Assembly (NCBI GenBank): GCA_023387755.1
Contig: JAEWHO010000016.1
Coordinates: forward strand, 1-29,459
DNA length: 29,459 nt
Direction of reading: 5' to 3'
Source of the DNA: Actinomycetes bacterium
GTDB taxonomy: Bacteria; Actinomycetota; Actinomycetes; Actinomycetales; Actinomycetaceae
Shown here: positions 7,843 through 16,209 of the stretch, in pieces
Position numbering within the stretch: position 1 is the stretch's first letter
How the letters are laid out: each line of letters begins with the position of its first letter
Position numbers and translations under genes: made by a program
The notes under the pieces: generated by a model
Seen by the model: only the letters and a program-made list of their open reading frames with translations
Database searches by the model: none
What the model was told of the DNA's origin: nothing

Positions 7843-9819
7843 ATGACGGTTATTCAACGGCTAGTGTTTCCTGCCGAGGCTGACCCGGACGTCCTGCCCC
7901 TATACGCTGAAGGTAAACCCGGCCGCGCCACGGTTGGGCCGCGTGGAAAAGCGCAGATTCTCGAAACTCCCGGTCAGGAGAGTATTGCGCAGGTTCTCGG
8001 CCGCAACTCCTACCGGGTACCCCGCGGGCATCGCACCTCCTTTGCCACATATTTCAACGCTTTCCCGGCTGCCTATTGGGCGCGGCACACCACGGTAACC
8101 CAGGTGCGGCTGCGCGTTGAGGTGAGTGGGCACGGCATGTTGGTAGTCTCCCGTTCCAATGCGCGCGGGCACGGCTTCCGCATCCACTCCCAGGTGATCG
8201 AATCCGACCAGCCGCTCGAGGTGGTGTTTGACCTACCGCTGGATACCTTCGGTGATGGAGGCTGGTACTGGTGGGACGCCGTCGCCGCGGATACGGATCT
8301 AACCATTCACCGCGGGCAGTGGGAAACGGATGCGTCCGCCCGCTGCCCAGAGGGCAAAGCCCAGGTGGCCATCTGTACTTTCAATCGGCCCGCCGACTGT
8401 GTGGCGAACCTTGGCCAACTCGCCGAATATGATGCCCTGAGCGAGTATGTTTCCGAGATCCTGGTAGTGGATCAGGGGGACCGCAAAGTGCGCGACGAGG
8501 CCGGGTTTGCGGAGGTTGCTGAGAAGCTTGGCAACCTCCTGCGGATCGTGGACCAGCCCAATCTGGGGGGTTCGGGTGGTTTCTCACGCGGCATGTACGA
8601 GGCCATGCGTGCGGGTGCGGATTACGTGCTCTTACTCGACGACGACGTCCGCGTGGAGCCGGAAGGTATCTGCCGGGCGGTGCAATTCGCCAATATGTGC
8701 CATGCTCCGACCATCGTGGGCGGGCATATGTTCTCCATGTACCAGCGCACCGAATTGCACGCCTTCGCTGAGGGTGTTGATATCGGCTCCTTCTGGTGGC
8801 GACCTGCGGAGGGAACCGAAACGGAACACAATTTTGCGGCGCAATCCCTGCGTGCCACCCCGTGGCTCCATGAGCGCGCCGAGGCAGACTACAACGGCTG
8901 GTGGATGTGCCTGATCCCCACTCAGGTGGTGCAAGAAATCGGCCTTTCACTGCCGCTATTCATTAAATGGGACGACTCCGAATACGGGGTGCGGGCCCAG
9001 AAGGCTGGCTACCGCACCGTGAGCTTCCCGGGGGCGGCTCTGTGGCATATTCCGTGGACGGCCAAGGATGACTCCCTAGACTGGCAGGCTTACTTCCACG
9101 CGCGTAACCGGCTGATTGCGGCCCTGCTGCACACCCCGGAAGGGGGATCGGTGCCGCGCGCCAGCCTGATCGGGCAGATTAAACACCTGGTGTCGCTACA
9201 GTACTCGGTGGCTGAGCTGCGTGATCAAGCTATCCGGGATGTCCTGGCCGGCCCGGGGAATCTACATGCTGAGCTCACCACGAAGATCCCGCAGATTCGG
9301 CAGATCCGCGCGCAATTCTCCGATTCGCAGATCCGCCCGAGTACCGATGACTTCCCGCCGCCAACCGGTCCGCGTCTGGCGGGGGAGACGGTACGGCGGC
9401 GCGCCAAAGCGCATCCCCTGCGCAAGGCCATCATCGGGGTGAACGGTCTGCGTAAGCAGCTCATGCCCGGCGGCGGAAAAAATAAAGCACCGCAGACGCA
9501 TATTTCCTTCCCAGCCGCCCGCTGGTGGACGCTCAGCCAATATGACAGCGCCCTAGTGTCTAACTCGGACGGTTCCGGGGTGTCCCTGTATGTACGTGAC
9601 CGGGACACCTTTACCCGCCAGCTGCGCCAGACCTACGCACTGCACCGCCAGTTGCAGCGCGAATGGCCGCGCTTGGCCACCGAATATCAGGCTGCTGCAG
9701 CGGAGCTGGTGAGTCCGCAGCAATGGGCTCACACATTCGGGATCGACCATGATTCCGGGATCGACCAGACGCCCGGGACGGCGCAGGCTGACGCAACCAG
9801 CAGGAGTCTGGGTGAGTGA
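7843..9819 (+). CDS. glfT2: Galactofuranosyltransferase GlfT2-like (galactan polymerase)
   Basis: 658-residue processive transferase that in mycobacteria builds the galactofuranan chain on a lipid carrier from UDP-Galf. Start: ATG 7843 with AAGGAG 9 bp upstream; the resulting N-terminus (QRLVFPAEADPDVLPLYAE) aligns in character with the GlfT2 N-terminus. A GTG at 7798 overlapping the previous stop is an alternative. Parts in order: N-terminal beta-sandwich (about 1-170), GT-A domain beginning KAQVAICTFNRP (172-183), NLGGSGGFSRGMYEA (240-254), metal-binding LLLDDDV (263-269), YNGWWMCLIP (350-359), catalytic acid region KWDDSEYG (375-382), His402 in LWHIPW, then DWQAYFHARNRL and a helical C-terminal domain. 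These match mycobacterial GlfT2 motif for motif. The last 8 bp overlap wzm (GTGAGTGA). Confidence 0.93.
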   Translation: MTVIQRLVFPAEADPDVLPLYAEGKPGRATVGPRGKAQILETPGQESIAQVLGRNSYRVPRGHRTSFATYFNAFPAAYWARHTTVTQVRLRVEVSGHGMLVVSRSNARGHGFRIHSQVIESDQPLEVVFDLPLDTFGDGGWYWWDAVAADTDLTIHRGQWETDASARCPEGKAQVAICTFNRPADCVANLGQLAEYDALSEYVSEILVVDQGDRKVRDEAGFAEVAEKLGNLLRIVDQPNLGGSGGFSRGMYEAMRAGADYVLLLDDDVRVEPEGICRAVQFANMCHAPTIVGGHMFSMYQRTELHAFAEGVDIGSFWWRPAEGTETEHNFAAQSLRATPWLHERAEADYNGWWMCLIPTQVVQEIGLSLPLFIKWDDSEYGVRAQKAGYRTVSFPGAALWHIPWTAKDDSLDWQAYFHARNRLIAALLHTPEGGSVPRASLIGQIKHLVSLQYSVAELRDQAIRDVLAGPGNLHAELTTKIPQIRQIRAQFSDSQIRPSTDDFPPPTGPRLAGETVRRRAKAHPLRKAIIGVNGLRKQLMPGGGKNKAPQTHISFPAARWWTLSQYDSALVSNSDGSGVSLYVRDRDTFTRQLRQTYALHRQLQREWPRLATEYQAAAAELVSPQQWAHTFGIDHDSGIDQTPGTAQADATSRSLGE

Positions 9820-10663
9820 ACAGATGACTGCCCCGGGCACCTCCCGGGGCCTGATCGACGTCTTGCGGCAGCGCTACCTGCTCAGTTTGATCGTTAAAAA
9901 AGAACTGCGGGTGCGCTACCACGGCTCCATGTTGGGCATGGCGTGGTCCTACGTTAAGCCCGCTACCCAATTCCTGGTGTATTTCTTTGCCCTGGGGCTG
10001 TTCCTGGGGCTCAATAAGGGGCTCGCCGCATACCCGATCTACCTGTTCTCCGGGCTGGTCGTGATCAACTATTTCAACGAGATCATGACGAATGCCACCC
10101 GCACCCTGGTATGGAACGCCCCGCTGATTAAGAAAATCTATCTGCCCAGAGAGATGTTCCCGGTGTCCTCGATTTGGGTGGCCGTGGTGCATTTCCTGCC
10201 CCAGCTGGTGGTTCTCGTCGTCGGGGCACTGTTTTACGGGTGGCGGCCGACGTTGCTGGGCCTGGCAGCGGCGGTTGCTGGATTCATTATCGTCACCGTC
10301 TTGGCGCTCGGTTTGGGATTATTTTTCGGTTCCATAAACGTGTTTTTCCGCGACGCCGAGAACCTGGTAGACCTGATTCTGCTGGTGGCTACCTGGGCTG
10401 CCCCGGTCTTATACCCATTGGACGCCGTACGGGCGGTATTGCACTCGTGGCTGTTCACTATCTACGAACTGAACCCCCTCACGGTAGCTGTAGAGCTTTT
10501 CCACTTCGCGTTCTGGGCCCCTGCTGCCGGTGCTCCGGATACCTCTCCGGTGACGAATCTGCTGGAATTAACCACCCTGGGTGGGTTGGTAGCCTTCGGT
10601 TTCTTAATTCTGGGGCAGTGGGTATTCCACCGTCTCGATGGTCGTTTCGCACAGGAGTTATAA
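9812..10663 (+). CDS. wzm: ABC-2 polysaccharide exporter, membrane subunit (Wzm type)
   Basis: 283-residue permease with six predicted membrane helices, partnering the following ATPase to move lipid-linked polysaccharide across the membrane. Start: GTG 9812, with AGGAG 5 bp upstream, overlapping the glfT2 stop by 8 bp; ATG 9824 is too far from that site. The N-terminal amphipathic part (LLSLIVKKELRVRYHGSMLGMAWSYVKP) is the characteristic ABC-2/Wzm opening. Length matches mycobacterial Rv3783. AGGAG near the 3' end (10653-10657) serves the next gene. Confidence 0.93.
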   Translation: MSEQMTAPGTSRGLIDVLRQRYLLSLIVKKELRVRYHGSMLGMAWSYVKPATQFLVYFFALGLFLGLNKGLAAYPIYLFSGLVVINYFNEIMTNATRTLVWNAPLIKKIYLPREMFPVSSIWVAVVHFLPQLVVLVVGALFYGWRPTLLGLAAAVAGFIIVTVLALGLGLFFGSINVFFRDAENLVDLILLVATWAAPVLYPLDAVRAVLHSWLFTIYELNPLTVAVELFHFAFWAPAAGAPDTSPVTNLLELTTLGGLVAFGFLILGQWVFHRLDGRFAQEL

Positions 10664-10667
10664 GACC

Positions 10668-11453
10668 GTGAGTGCGCCCCGAGTTCTCATTGACGACGTC
10701 ACCAAGACGTTTACCCTCCGCCACCGCCATTCACTCAAAGAATTGGCGATGGCCGCCGTCACCCGTAAAGATCGCGGTACCAATACCTTCGACGCGCTGC
10801 GCGGCGTGGACCTGCAGGTACATGACGGCGAAACCGTTGCCCTGCTCGGTTTTAACGGTTCGGGCAAATCAACACTGCTCAAACTCATCTCCGGGGTGCT
10901 ACGCCCCGACCGTGGCCGAGTACTCACGCGGGGGCGCGTGGCGGGTCTCATCGAAGTGGGGGCTGGCTTCCACCCGGACCTCACCGGCCGCGAAAACGTG
11001 TACTTGAACGGTGCCATCCTGGGCATGACGCGGGCCGAAATTGAAGCGGCCTATGATTCGATCGTCCATTTCTCTGAGATCGAGCAGTTCATGGACACCG
11101 AGGTGAAGTTCTATTCCTCGGGTATGTTCCTGCGCCTGGCCTTCGCTGTGGCGGTTCACTCCGATCCGGACACCTTCTTAATTGACGAGATCCTTGCGGT
11201 GGGCGATGAGCCTTTCCAGCGTAAATGTCTGCGGCGGGTTGATGAGTTAAAGGCGGACGGCCGCTCCCTGGTGATCGTCTCCCACGACCTCGACCTCATC
11301 CCGCGCGTATGTAAACGCGGAGTCGTGCTGGAGCAGGGGCGCTTGGTCTTCGACGGGCAGATCGCGGAAGCCGTGGAGTACATGCGTCACCACGAGCGGG
11401 CGGCCCAGGGGGAGGACCGCGCGAACGATGATGAGGCAAACCCCTCAGAGTAG
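10668..11453 (+). CDS. wzt: ABC polysaccharide exporter, ATPase subunit (Wzt type, no carbohydrate-binding domain)
   Basis: 261-residue ATPase. Start GTG 10668, 4 bp after wzm, with AGGAG 10 bp upstream; starting here leaves DVTKTFTLRHRHSLKE as the first conserved strand. Motifs: Walker A GFNGSGKST (about 63-71), the degenerate signature YSSGMFLRLAF typical of O-antigen/teichoic-acid exporters, Walker B TFLIDEILAVGDE and the H-loop SHD. The protein ends soon after the ABC core, so it lacks the C-terminal carbohydrate-binding domain of O9a-type Wzt; that matches mycobacterial Rv3781, where export does not depend on a terminal sugar cap. It ends the + strand polysaccharide run and overlaps the convergent TIGR03089 gene by 9 bp. 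Confidence 0.93.
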   Translation: MSAPRVLIDDVTKTFTLRHRHSLKELAMAAVTRKDRGTNTFDALRGVDLQVHDGETVALLGFNGSGKSTLLKLISGVLRPDRGRVLTRGRVAGLIEVGAGFHPDLTGRENVYLNGAILGMTRAEIEAAYDSIVHFSEIEQFMDTEVKFYSSGMFLRLAFAVAVHSDPDTFLIDEILAVGDEPFQRKCLRRVDELKADGRSLVIVSHDLDLIPRVCKRGVVLEQGRLVFDGQIAEAVEYMRHHERAAQGEDRANDDEANPSE

Positions 11454-12131
11454 GGTGGCGTTCTCCTGCGCGGCAATCGCAGCTGCCTCCACCCCTTCCA
11501 TCACGACGACGGCGCTGCCCCTAGCGTCCCACGCTTGCAGGCAGGTGCGTACCATATGCAGGTCACTGGACGGGGTAAAAGCGATTCGTTTAGCACTGCC
11601 GCCAGCCAGATAAGTAGCCAGCTCGCCATGGGTGACGGCCGGGTCGTCCACTGCTAGCGCGTCCGGGGTGGCTGCGGGCATCGGGCCGAGGACATCGGCA
11701 CTCGCCATGAGGCCGGTGCTGGCATCTTCTACCATGGCCGGCAGGGGTGGCCCGTCCCATTGCAATGCCAACGCTGGCAGCGGTTGCGCCAGAACCTCAC
11801 CAATAGCGACGTCCTGCCACGCCTCTGGGCGATAGGTGACGAGTACGTCGGCGTCGTCGTCGGAAAAACTCAGGGTGGCCCCGGTGAGGAGCGTACCTAA
11901 AGCCCATCCCAGGGCACGCCAATGGAGGGGGAGGTCGCAGCGGAGGGTGGACCCGGGGGCAAAGTCATACTCCTCGGTGAGGAAGTTCGCCGCTTTGGTG
12001 GCCCAGCGGGCCATCACGGGGCCGGAGAGCTCAACCCGCTCGGTGGGGGAGTACCATGTCACAACCGGGGTGGGCTCCAGCTTAATGCGGGTGAGTATTT
12101 CGGCGGGTTTCAGCGTGTCGATCACAGACAT
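11445..12131 (-). CDS. TIGR03089 family protein (adenylate-forming-enzyme N-terminal-like)
   Basis: 228 residues. The opening (PTPVVTWYSPTERVELSG.VMARWATKAANFL) and the short overall length match the actinobacterial TIGR03089 family, which resembles the N-terminal part of AMP-forming acyl-CoA synthetases but lacks the catalytic P-loop and C-terminal lid. Function unknown. I chose ATG 12131; a GTG at 12125 is 6 bp after a TACACT hexamer (12137-12132), so a leaderless start there is a real alternative. Sequence upstream of 12131 in this frame looks unrelated to the family. It diverges from whiB and converges on wzt with a 9-bp overlap. From memory, a TIGR03089 gene (Rv3268) also lies near whiB2 in Mycobacterium tuberculosis. 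Confidence 0.82.
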   Translation of the reverse strand: MSVIDTLKPAEILTRIKLEPTPVVTWYSPTERVELSGPVMARWATKAANFLTEEYDFAPGSTLRCDLPLHWRALGWALGTLLTGATLSFSDDDADVLVTYRPEAWQDVAIGEVLAQPLPALALQWDGPPLPAMVEDASTGLMASADVLGPMPAATPDALAVDDPAVTHGELATYLAGGSAKRIAFTPSSDLHMVRTCLQAWDARGSAVVVMEGVEAAAIAAQENATLL

Positions 12132-12167
12132 AGTGTATCGGTGTGTTCCAATAGGCCTCCCGATCAC

Positions 12168-12196
12168 TTGACGTGTGTGAGTTGCACTCGTGTAAT
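12168..12196 (+). promoter_or_regulatory. Candidate sigma-A promoter of whiB
   Basis: TTGACG (12168-12173), a 17-bp spacer, then TGTAAT (12191-12196), giving a start site near 12203 and a leader of about 45 nt. TAATTT at 12193-12198 with a 19-bp spacer is an alternative. The TTGACG hexamer is five of six to consensus. Confidence 0.5.
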
Positions 12197-12247
12197 TTAG
12201 TAGAAACAGACCTATATGTAACCCCTCGTACCGATCGGAGCGTGACC

Positions 12248-12562
12248 GTGTGGAATATCCTTGCTGACGGCCCCATTTCCGAACGTCCCGCACACGATAA
12301 TTCCGACGCCGAAGATATCCGCCTCTACGGGGTGGAGTTCGGAACTCCCCAATGGTACGAACTCGCCGTCTGCGCCCAAACCGATCCGGAAGCCTTTTTT
12401 CCGGAAAAGGGCGGTTCTACGCGGGAAGCTAAACGCGTATGCGCGGGCTGCCCGGTGATGCAAGAATGTCTCGAATATGCGCTCGCTCATGATGAACGCT
12501 TTGGGATTTGGGGTGGCAAGTCCGAGCGGGAGCGGCGTCGGATGAAACGGCAAGCTAGCTAG
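12248..12562 (+). CDS. whiB: WhiB-family iron-sulfur transcriptional regulator (WhiB2/WhmD-like)
   Basis: 104-residue regulator that binds a [4Fe-4S] cluster and partners the principal sigma factor. The four cluster cysteines are in the order VCAQTDPEAFFP, then VCAGCPVMQEC (C..C..C spacing), followed by the turn FGIWGGKSERERR and a short basic tail. WYELAVCAQ and GIWGG fit the WhiB/WhiB2 branch, which controls septation in relatives. Start: GTG 12248 with CGGAG 7 bp upstream; GTG 12242 is only 1 bp from that site. Diverges from the TIGR03089 gene. The next gene begins 35 bp after the stop. Confidence 0.94.
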   Translation: MWNILADGPISERPAHDNSDAEDIRLYGVEFGTPQWYELAVCAQTDPEAFFPEKGGSTREAKRVCAGCPVMQECLEYALAHDERFGIWGGKSERERRRMKRQAS

Positions 12563-12597
12563 CTGCCAGCGGCATATTCTCTGGTCTGCTCAGTTTT

Positions 12598-15500
12598 ATG
12601 GATCGTCCAGTCACCTCACTGCCTCCCGAATCATCTCTCCCCGCGCCGCGGTCTGGAGTTTTTGCGGACGCGGCCGGCCAGGACGTGACCGCAGTAGTCG
12701 TCACCTGCGGGGACACCCCCTATCTGGAAGACACTCTCACCGCACTGGCCGCACAGGAGCGGCCGGTCCAACGCGTGGTCGTCGTCGATATTTCCGCTCC
12801 CGGGCGTGAACTAGGTTCGGGGCGGATGCTCCCCGAGATCGTAGACCAAATCTTCGGCTCGCAGGCGCGCGTCGTGGCGGTGCCGCAGGCGCGCACGTTC
12901 GGTGATGCTGTGCGTGAAGGGCTGAGTTTGAATGCGGCCGCGACCCAGCGCGCCCAGCGGCGCCATGAAGCCCGCACCGGCGAGATCCCGCTGGTGCGTG
13001 ATGGTGACGTCGCCTGGTTGTGGTTGTTGCACGACGATTCAGCCCCCCGTCCGGAGGCACTTGCAGCCCTGCTGCGGGAGGCTGAACTGGCTACCTCGAT
13101 CGGGATGCTCGGCTGCAAGCAGCGCGGCTGGGCGCGGCCCGATCGTCTCTTGGAGGTCGGCATCCGGGCGAGTGCCACTACTCGGCGGTTAGTGGAAACC
13201 GATATTGACGAGATCGATCAGGGGCAACTCGACCATCGCGATGACGTGCTCGGCGTCGGGACCGCAGGCGCGCTCATTCGGCGCGATATTTGGGAGCAGC
13301 TCGGCGGCACCGATCCCGCCCTGGGGCCCTTCAATGACGGCCTGGAATTGTCCCGGCGGGTCCGCACTGCCGGGTGGCGTGTCGTCGTCGTCCCCACTGC
13401 CGTAGTACACCACGCCCAAGCCTCCTATTACGGCTTGCGCGCAGACGAACCCCACCCGCCCGAGCCGCGGCTATCGTTCGGGGCGCGCCGGCGAGCCCAG
13501 CTACATACATGGATCTCAGGGGTCCCTGGGTGGCAAGTCCCGCTGGTCTATCTGGCGATCGCGGTGCTCACACTTCTGCGCGCCGCGTGGCGGTTAGTGC
13601 GCAAAGACCTCGACCTCATGGGGGCGGAGCTGCGCGCCGGGGGTGCGATTGTGGCTCGCCCCGGGCGGTGGCTGGCTACTCGGCGGCGCACCGAGCAGGT
13701 GCGCAAAGTCTCCCGCGCCACCCTCAAGAACATTTACGTCAATCCTGCGCTCATTCGGGAAAAGAAACGCGAATTGCGGCGCTCCAACCGCGATGCGCGG
13801 TTCCATAAGGCGGCGCCCTCGGAGTTGGAGTTAGCCGAGTTGGCGCGGTTGCGGCGTCGGCGGCGGACCATGCTGGGGGCGACGGCGCTGGTTCTGTTTG
13901 GTCTGGGAATCGCCATACTCCGCCCACCCACCCACGCTGGGGTTCTCACCGGTGGGGGTATGGGCCGGGCCCTTGGCACTCTGGGGGACGTGTGGCACGC
14001 CATTACCTCCCCGTGGATTGACGCTGGCTTTGGGCATCCTGGCCCGCCCGAACCCTTCCTCTACGCCCTGCTGCCGGGCACATTGCTGACCGGCAACGTC
14101 TCCACTGTGATGACCCTGGCCCTGTGGCTGGTGATTCCTGCGGCCGGATTGGGTGCCTGGTGGGCGGCCGGGGCCGCCACGCGGTCGGTGTTCGTGCGCG
14201 CCTGGGTGGCCTTAGTGTGGGCCAGTGCGCCCGCATTCGTCCCTGCGCTCTACAGCGGCCAAATTGGGGCAGTCACGGCCCACGTGATGCTGCCCTGGTT
14301 CGCGCTCGCGGTGGCCCGTGCCCTGCAGGTGAACGCTCGCGATGTCATTGAATCCGGCATGGTGGGAGCCAAGCGGGTAGAAAAAACCGTGGCTGCCGTG
14401 CGGGCGGGCGAATATGAAAAGGGGACCGAGGGCGCGATTGCAGAGAACACTGCCAAGCTGGAAGAGCCCGCTGATGCCGATACGTCGGCGGGGCAGAGGC
14501 CCGACGACGTTGCTGAGCATGCTTCGGGGACCGACACCGACGACGCTACCGTCGCCAATGAGCCCGCTCATACAGACGAATCTGCCGCCGGGACTGACGC
14601 CGACGACGCTACCGACGCCGACGACGCTACGGAGTTGACTCCGCTGGTTGACGCTCCGGCCAGTGGCCAAAGCCCGGCGCCGCGGGAGCGCCGCACCAAT
14701 ATTGCTGCCGCTGCCGGGGCGGCAATCGCCCTGTTCTTCCTAACCGCCGGCTCCCCGCTGCTGCTGGCACCGCTGACGGTGCTGCTGTGGGCGCTGGCAC
14801 TGATCACTCCGCGCCGCCGCCTCGCCCTCCTTCTCATTCCGGTACCGGCCCTGGTGATACATGCACCGCTTCTCATCGCCGCGGGTCAGGGGCGCTGGCG
14901 GATCCTGTTTACCTCGGCCGGGATCCCGCAGCCGGGCAGCTCTGCCGATCTCCGCCATAGCGCCCTGGGCTGGTTTACCGATCTGCCGAACGCGAACCTG
15001 GGCCCGGTCGACACCGGCCTGCTGGCTATTGTCGCCGGAGCGATTCTCATGGTCCTGGCAGTCTTCGCGCTGCTACGCCCTGGGAACGCGCTCATCCCCG
15101 CTCGGGTCGGCTGGCTGGTGATCGCCGGCAGCTTGGCGTTAGTTGCCGTGGCGCGGGGCGTCGTCGTCGGGGAAGAAACGGCATCGACGGCACCGGCGGT
15201 AAGCCTCATCTTGGCTGGCGCATTGCTGGCAATTGTGCCGGCGACCAGGAACCTTAGTACTAGCCTGCGGCAGCATAACTTCGGCTGGCGGCACCTGGTA
15301 TTGATTCTTGGTGGCATGCTCGCGCTCGTAGTGCCGGCCAGTTGGATCTCGATCTTTGCCACACAGAGCTACGGCACGAACCAGTTGCGGGCGGATACGA
15401 GCGCACCTACCCCGGCACTATCGCAGCAGCTCGCCGCCAATCTGGGGCGCGAACGTACCCTCATCCTCAGCCCGCGGGCCGGTGAGGTTGAGGCCTCCTT

Positions 15501-16209
15501 CCTACGCACCGACGGGCCGAGTATCCTGGACTCTCCGTCTATCACGGCGCTAGAGACGTGGCGCCCCGATCCTGCGCGCGCCTCCCTCAATCTGACCGTA
15601 GCCGAACTCGTGGCCGGGTCTAATCCCCGTGCTGCTGGAGAACTCGCAGCTGCGGCCGTCGCGGTGGTCGTAGTACCGCCCTTAGAGCAACTACCCGAGG
15701 AGACTTCCCAAGCTGATTACAGCGCCCTCATTGCCGCCTTGGACTCCACCCCGGGGCTTTCCCGTATCACCGTTAACGACTCCGGCACCATCTGGCGAGT
15801 GGTAGATGCGACCGCCGGGAGTGCACCTGGTGCCGCCAGCCAGCCTGCGCAGGCCAGTGCTGAGGGCGTTGTCACCGCCACCGCCCGGGTGGAGGACGAC
15901 GGCGTCGTCACCCGCGTACCCATGCAGACGGGCGGTATCGACACCACACTGGAGGCCGGGGAAGCCGGGCGGGTCCTCATCCTGGCAGAACGCGCCGATC
16001 CCGCCTGGCAGGCAACCTACGATTCAGTACCTTTAACCCGGGTGGAAAGTGACTGGCAGCAGGCCTTTGAACTGCCGGCACATGCGGGCCATGTGGAAGT
16101 TTTCTACCGGCCGCGCTGGTACCCGTGGTGGGCTGTGGGTGCCTGGGTAACCGCTGCCCTGACGGTCATCTTGGCGATTCCACTGCGCCGCAGTGAGGAG
16201 GGACGATGA
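12598..16209 (+). CDS. Large family 2 glycosyltransferase fused to a polytopic membrane domain
   Basis: 1203 residues. Residues about 28-300 are a GT2 catalytic domain: TAVVVTCGDTPYLEDTL (31-47), acidic motif LLHDDSAP (143-150), and ELSRRVRTAGWRVVVVP (250-266) near the expected catalytic region. A membrane helix at about 313-332 is followed by a strongly basic cytoplasmic stretch (360-425), then several helices (427-441, 500-575). An acidic Ala/Asp/Thr-rich linker fills about 580-700 and contains GTDxDDAT repeats. More helices follow to about 925, then an extracytoplasmic part and a final helix at about 1180-1195. ATG 12598 is the first usable start; no ribosome site is visible. The ATGA overlap with the DUF5719 gene implies coupling. 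Probably assembles or exports a surface glycan; substrate unknown. Confidence 0.85.
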   Translation: MDRPVTSLPPESSLPAPRSGVFADAAGQDVTAVVVTCGDTPYLEDTLTALAAQERPVQRVVVVDISAPGRELGSGRMLPEIVDQIFGSQARVVAVPQARTFGDAVREGLSLNAAATQRAQRRHEARTGEIPLVRDGDVAWLWLLHDDSAPRPEALAALLREAELATSIGMLGCKQRGWARPDRLLEVGIRASATTRRLVETDIDEIDQGQLDHRDDVLGVGTAGALIRRDIWEQLGGTDPALGPFNDGLELSRRVRTAGWRVVVVPTAVVHHAQASYYGLRADEPHPPEPRLSFGARRRAQLHTWISGVPGWQVPLVYLAIAVLTLLRAAWRLVRKDLDLMGAELRAGGAIVARPGRWLATRRRTEQVRKVSRATLKNIYVNPALIREKKRELRRSNRDARFHKAAPSELELAELARLRRRRRTMLGATALVLFGLGIAILRPPTHAGVLTGGGMGRALGTLGDVWHAITSPWIDAGFGHPGPPEPFLYALLPGTLLTGNVSTVMTLALWLVIPAAGLGAWWAAGAATRSVFVRAWVALVWASAPAFVPALYSGQIGAVTAHVMLPWFALAVARALQVNARDVIESGMVGAKRVEKTVAAVRAGEYEKGTEGAIAENTAKLEEPADADTSAGQRPDDVAEHASGTDTDDATVANEPAHTDESAAGTDADDATDADDATELTPLVDAPASGQSPAPRERRTNIAAAAGAAIALFFLTAGSPLLLAPLTVLLWALALITPRRRLALLLIPVPALVIHAPLLIAAGQGRWRILFTSAGIPQPGSSADLRHSALGWFTDLPNANLGPVDTGLLAIVAGAILMVLAVFALLRPGNALIPARVGWLVIAGSLALVAVARGVVVGEETASTAPAVSLILAGALLAIVPATRNLSTSLRQHNFGWRHLVLILGGMLALVVPASWISIFATQSYGTNQLRADTSAPTPALSQQLAANLGRERTLILSPRAGEVEASFLRTDGPSILDSPSITALETWRPDPARASLNLTVAELVAGSNPRAAGELAAAAVAVVVVPPLEQLPEETSQADYSALIAALDSTPGLSRITVNDSGTIWRVVDATAGSAPGAASQPAQASAEGVVTATARVEDDGVVTRVPMQTGGIDTTLEAGEAGRVLILAERADPAWQATYDSVPLTRVESDWQQAFELPAHAGHVEVFYRPRWYPWWAVGAWVTAALTVILAIPLRRSEEGR
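14596..14630 (+). repeat. Two-copy 18-bp tandem repeat inside the glycosyltransferase linker
   Basis: Two adjacent near-identical copies of GACGCCGACGACGCTACC encode DADDAT-DADDAT; a related copy (GACACCGACGACGCTACC) lies about 65 bp upstream. The unit is a multiple of three, so copy-number change would only lengthen the acidic linker. Confidence 0.8.

Noticed and set aside
12178..12189. Small inverted repeat GAGT-TGC-ACTC in the whiB promoter spacer
   Set aside because: A 4-bp stem is too short to call an operator without comparative data.
12553..12564. 12-bp perfect palindrome AGCTAGCTAGCT over the whiB stop codon
   Set aside because: It is built from a simple AGCT repeat, no T-tract or second element accompanies it, and chance is a sufficient explanation.
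12598..16209. Possible frameshift or gene fusion artefact in the 1203-residue protein
   Set aside because: The frame is continuous, codon use looks uniform, and large GT2-membrane fusions of this size are known next to DUF5719 in actinobacteria.
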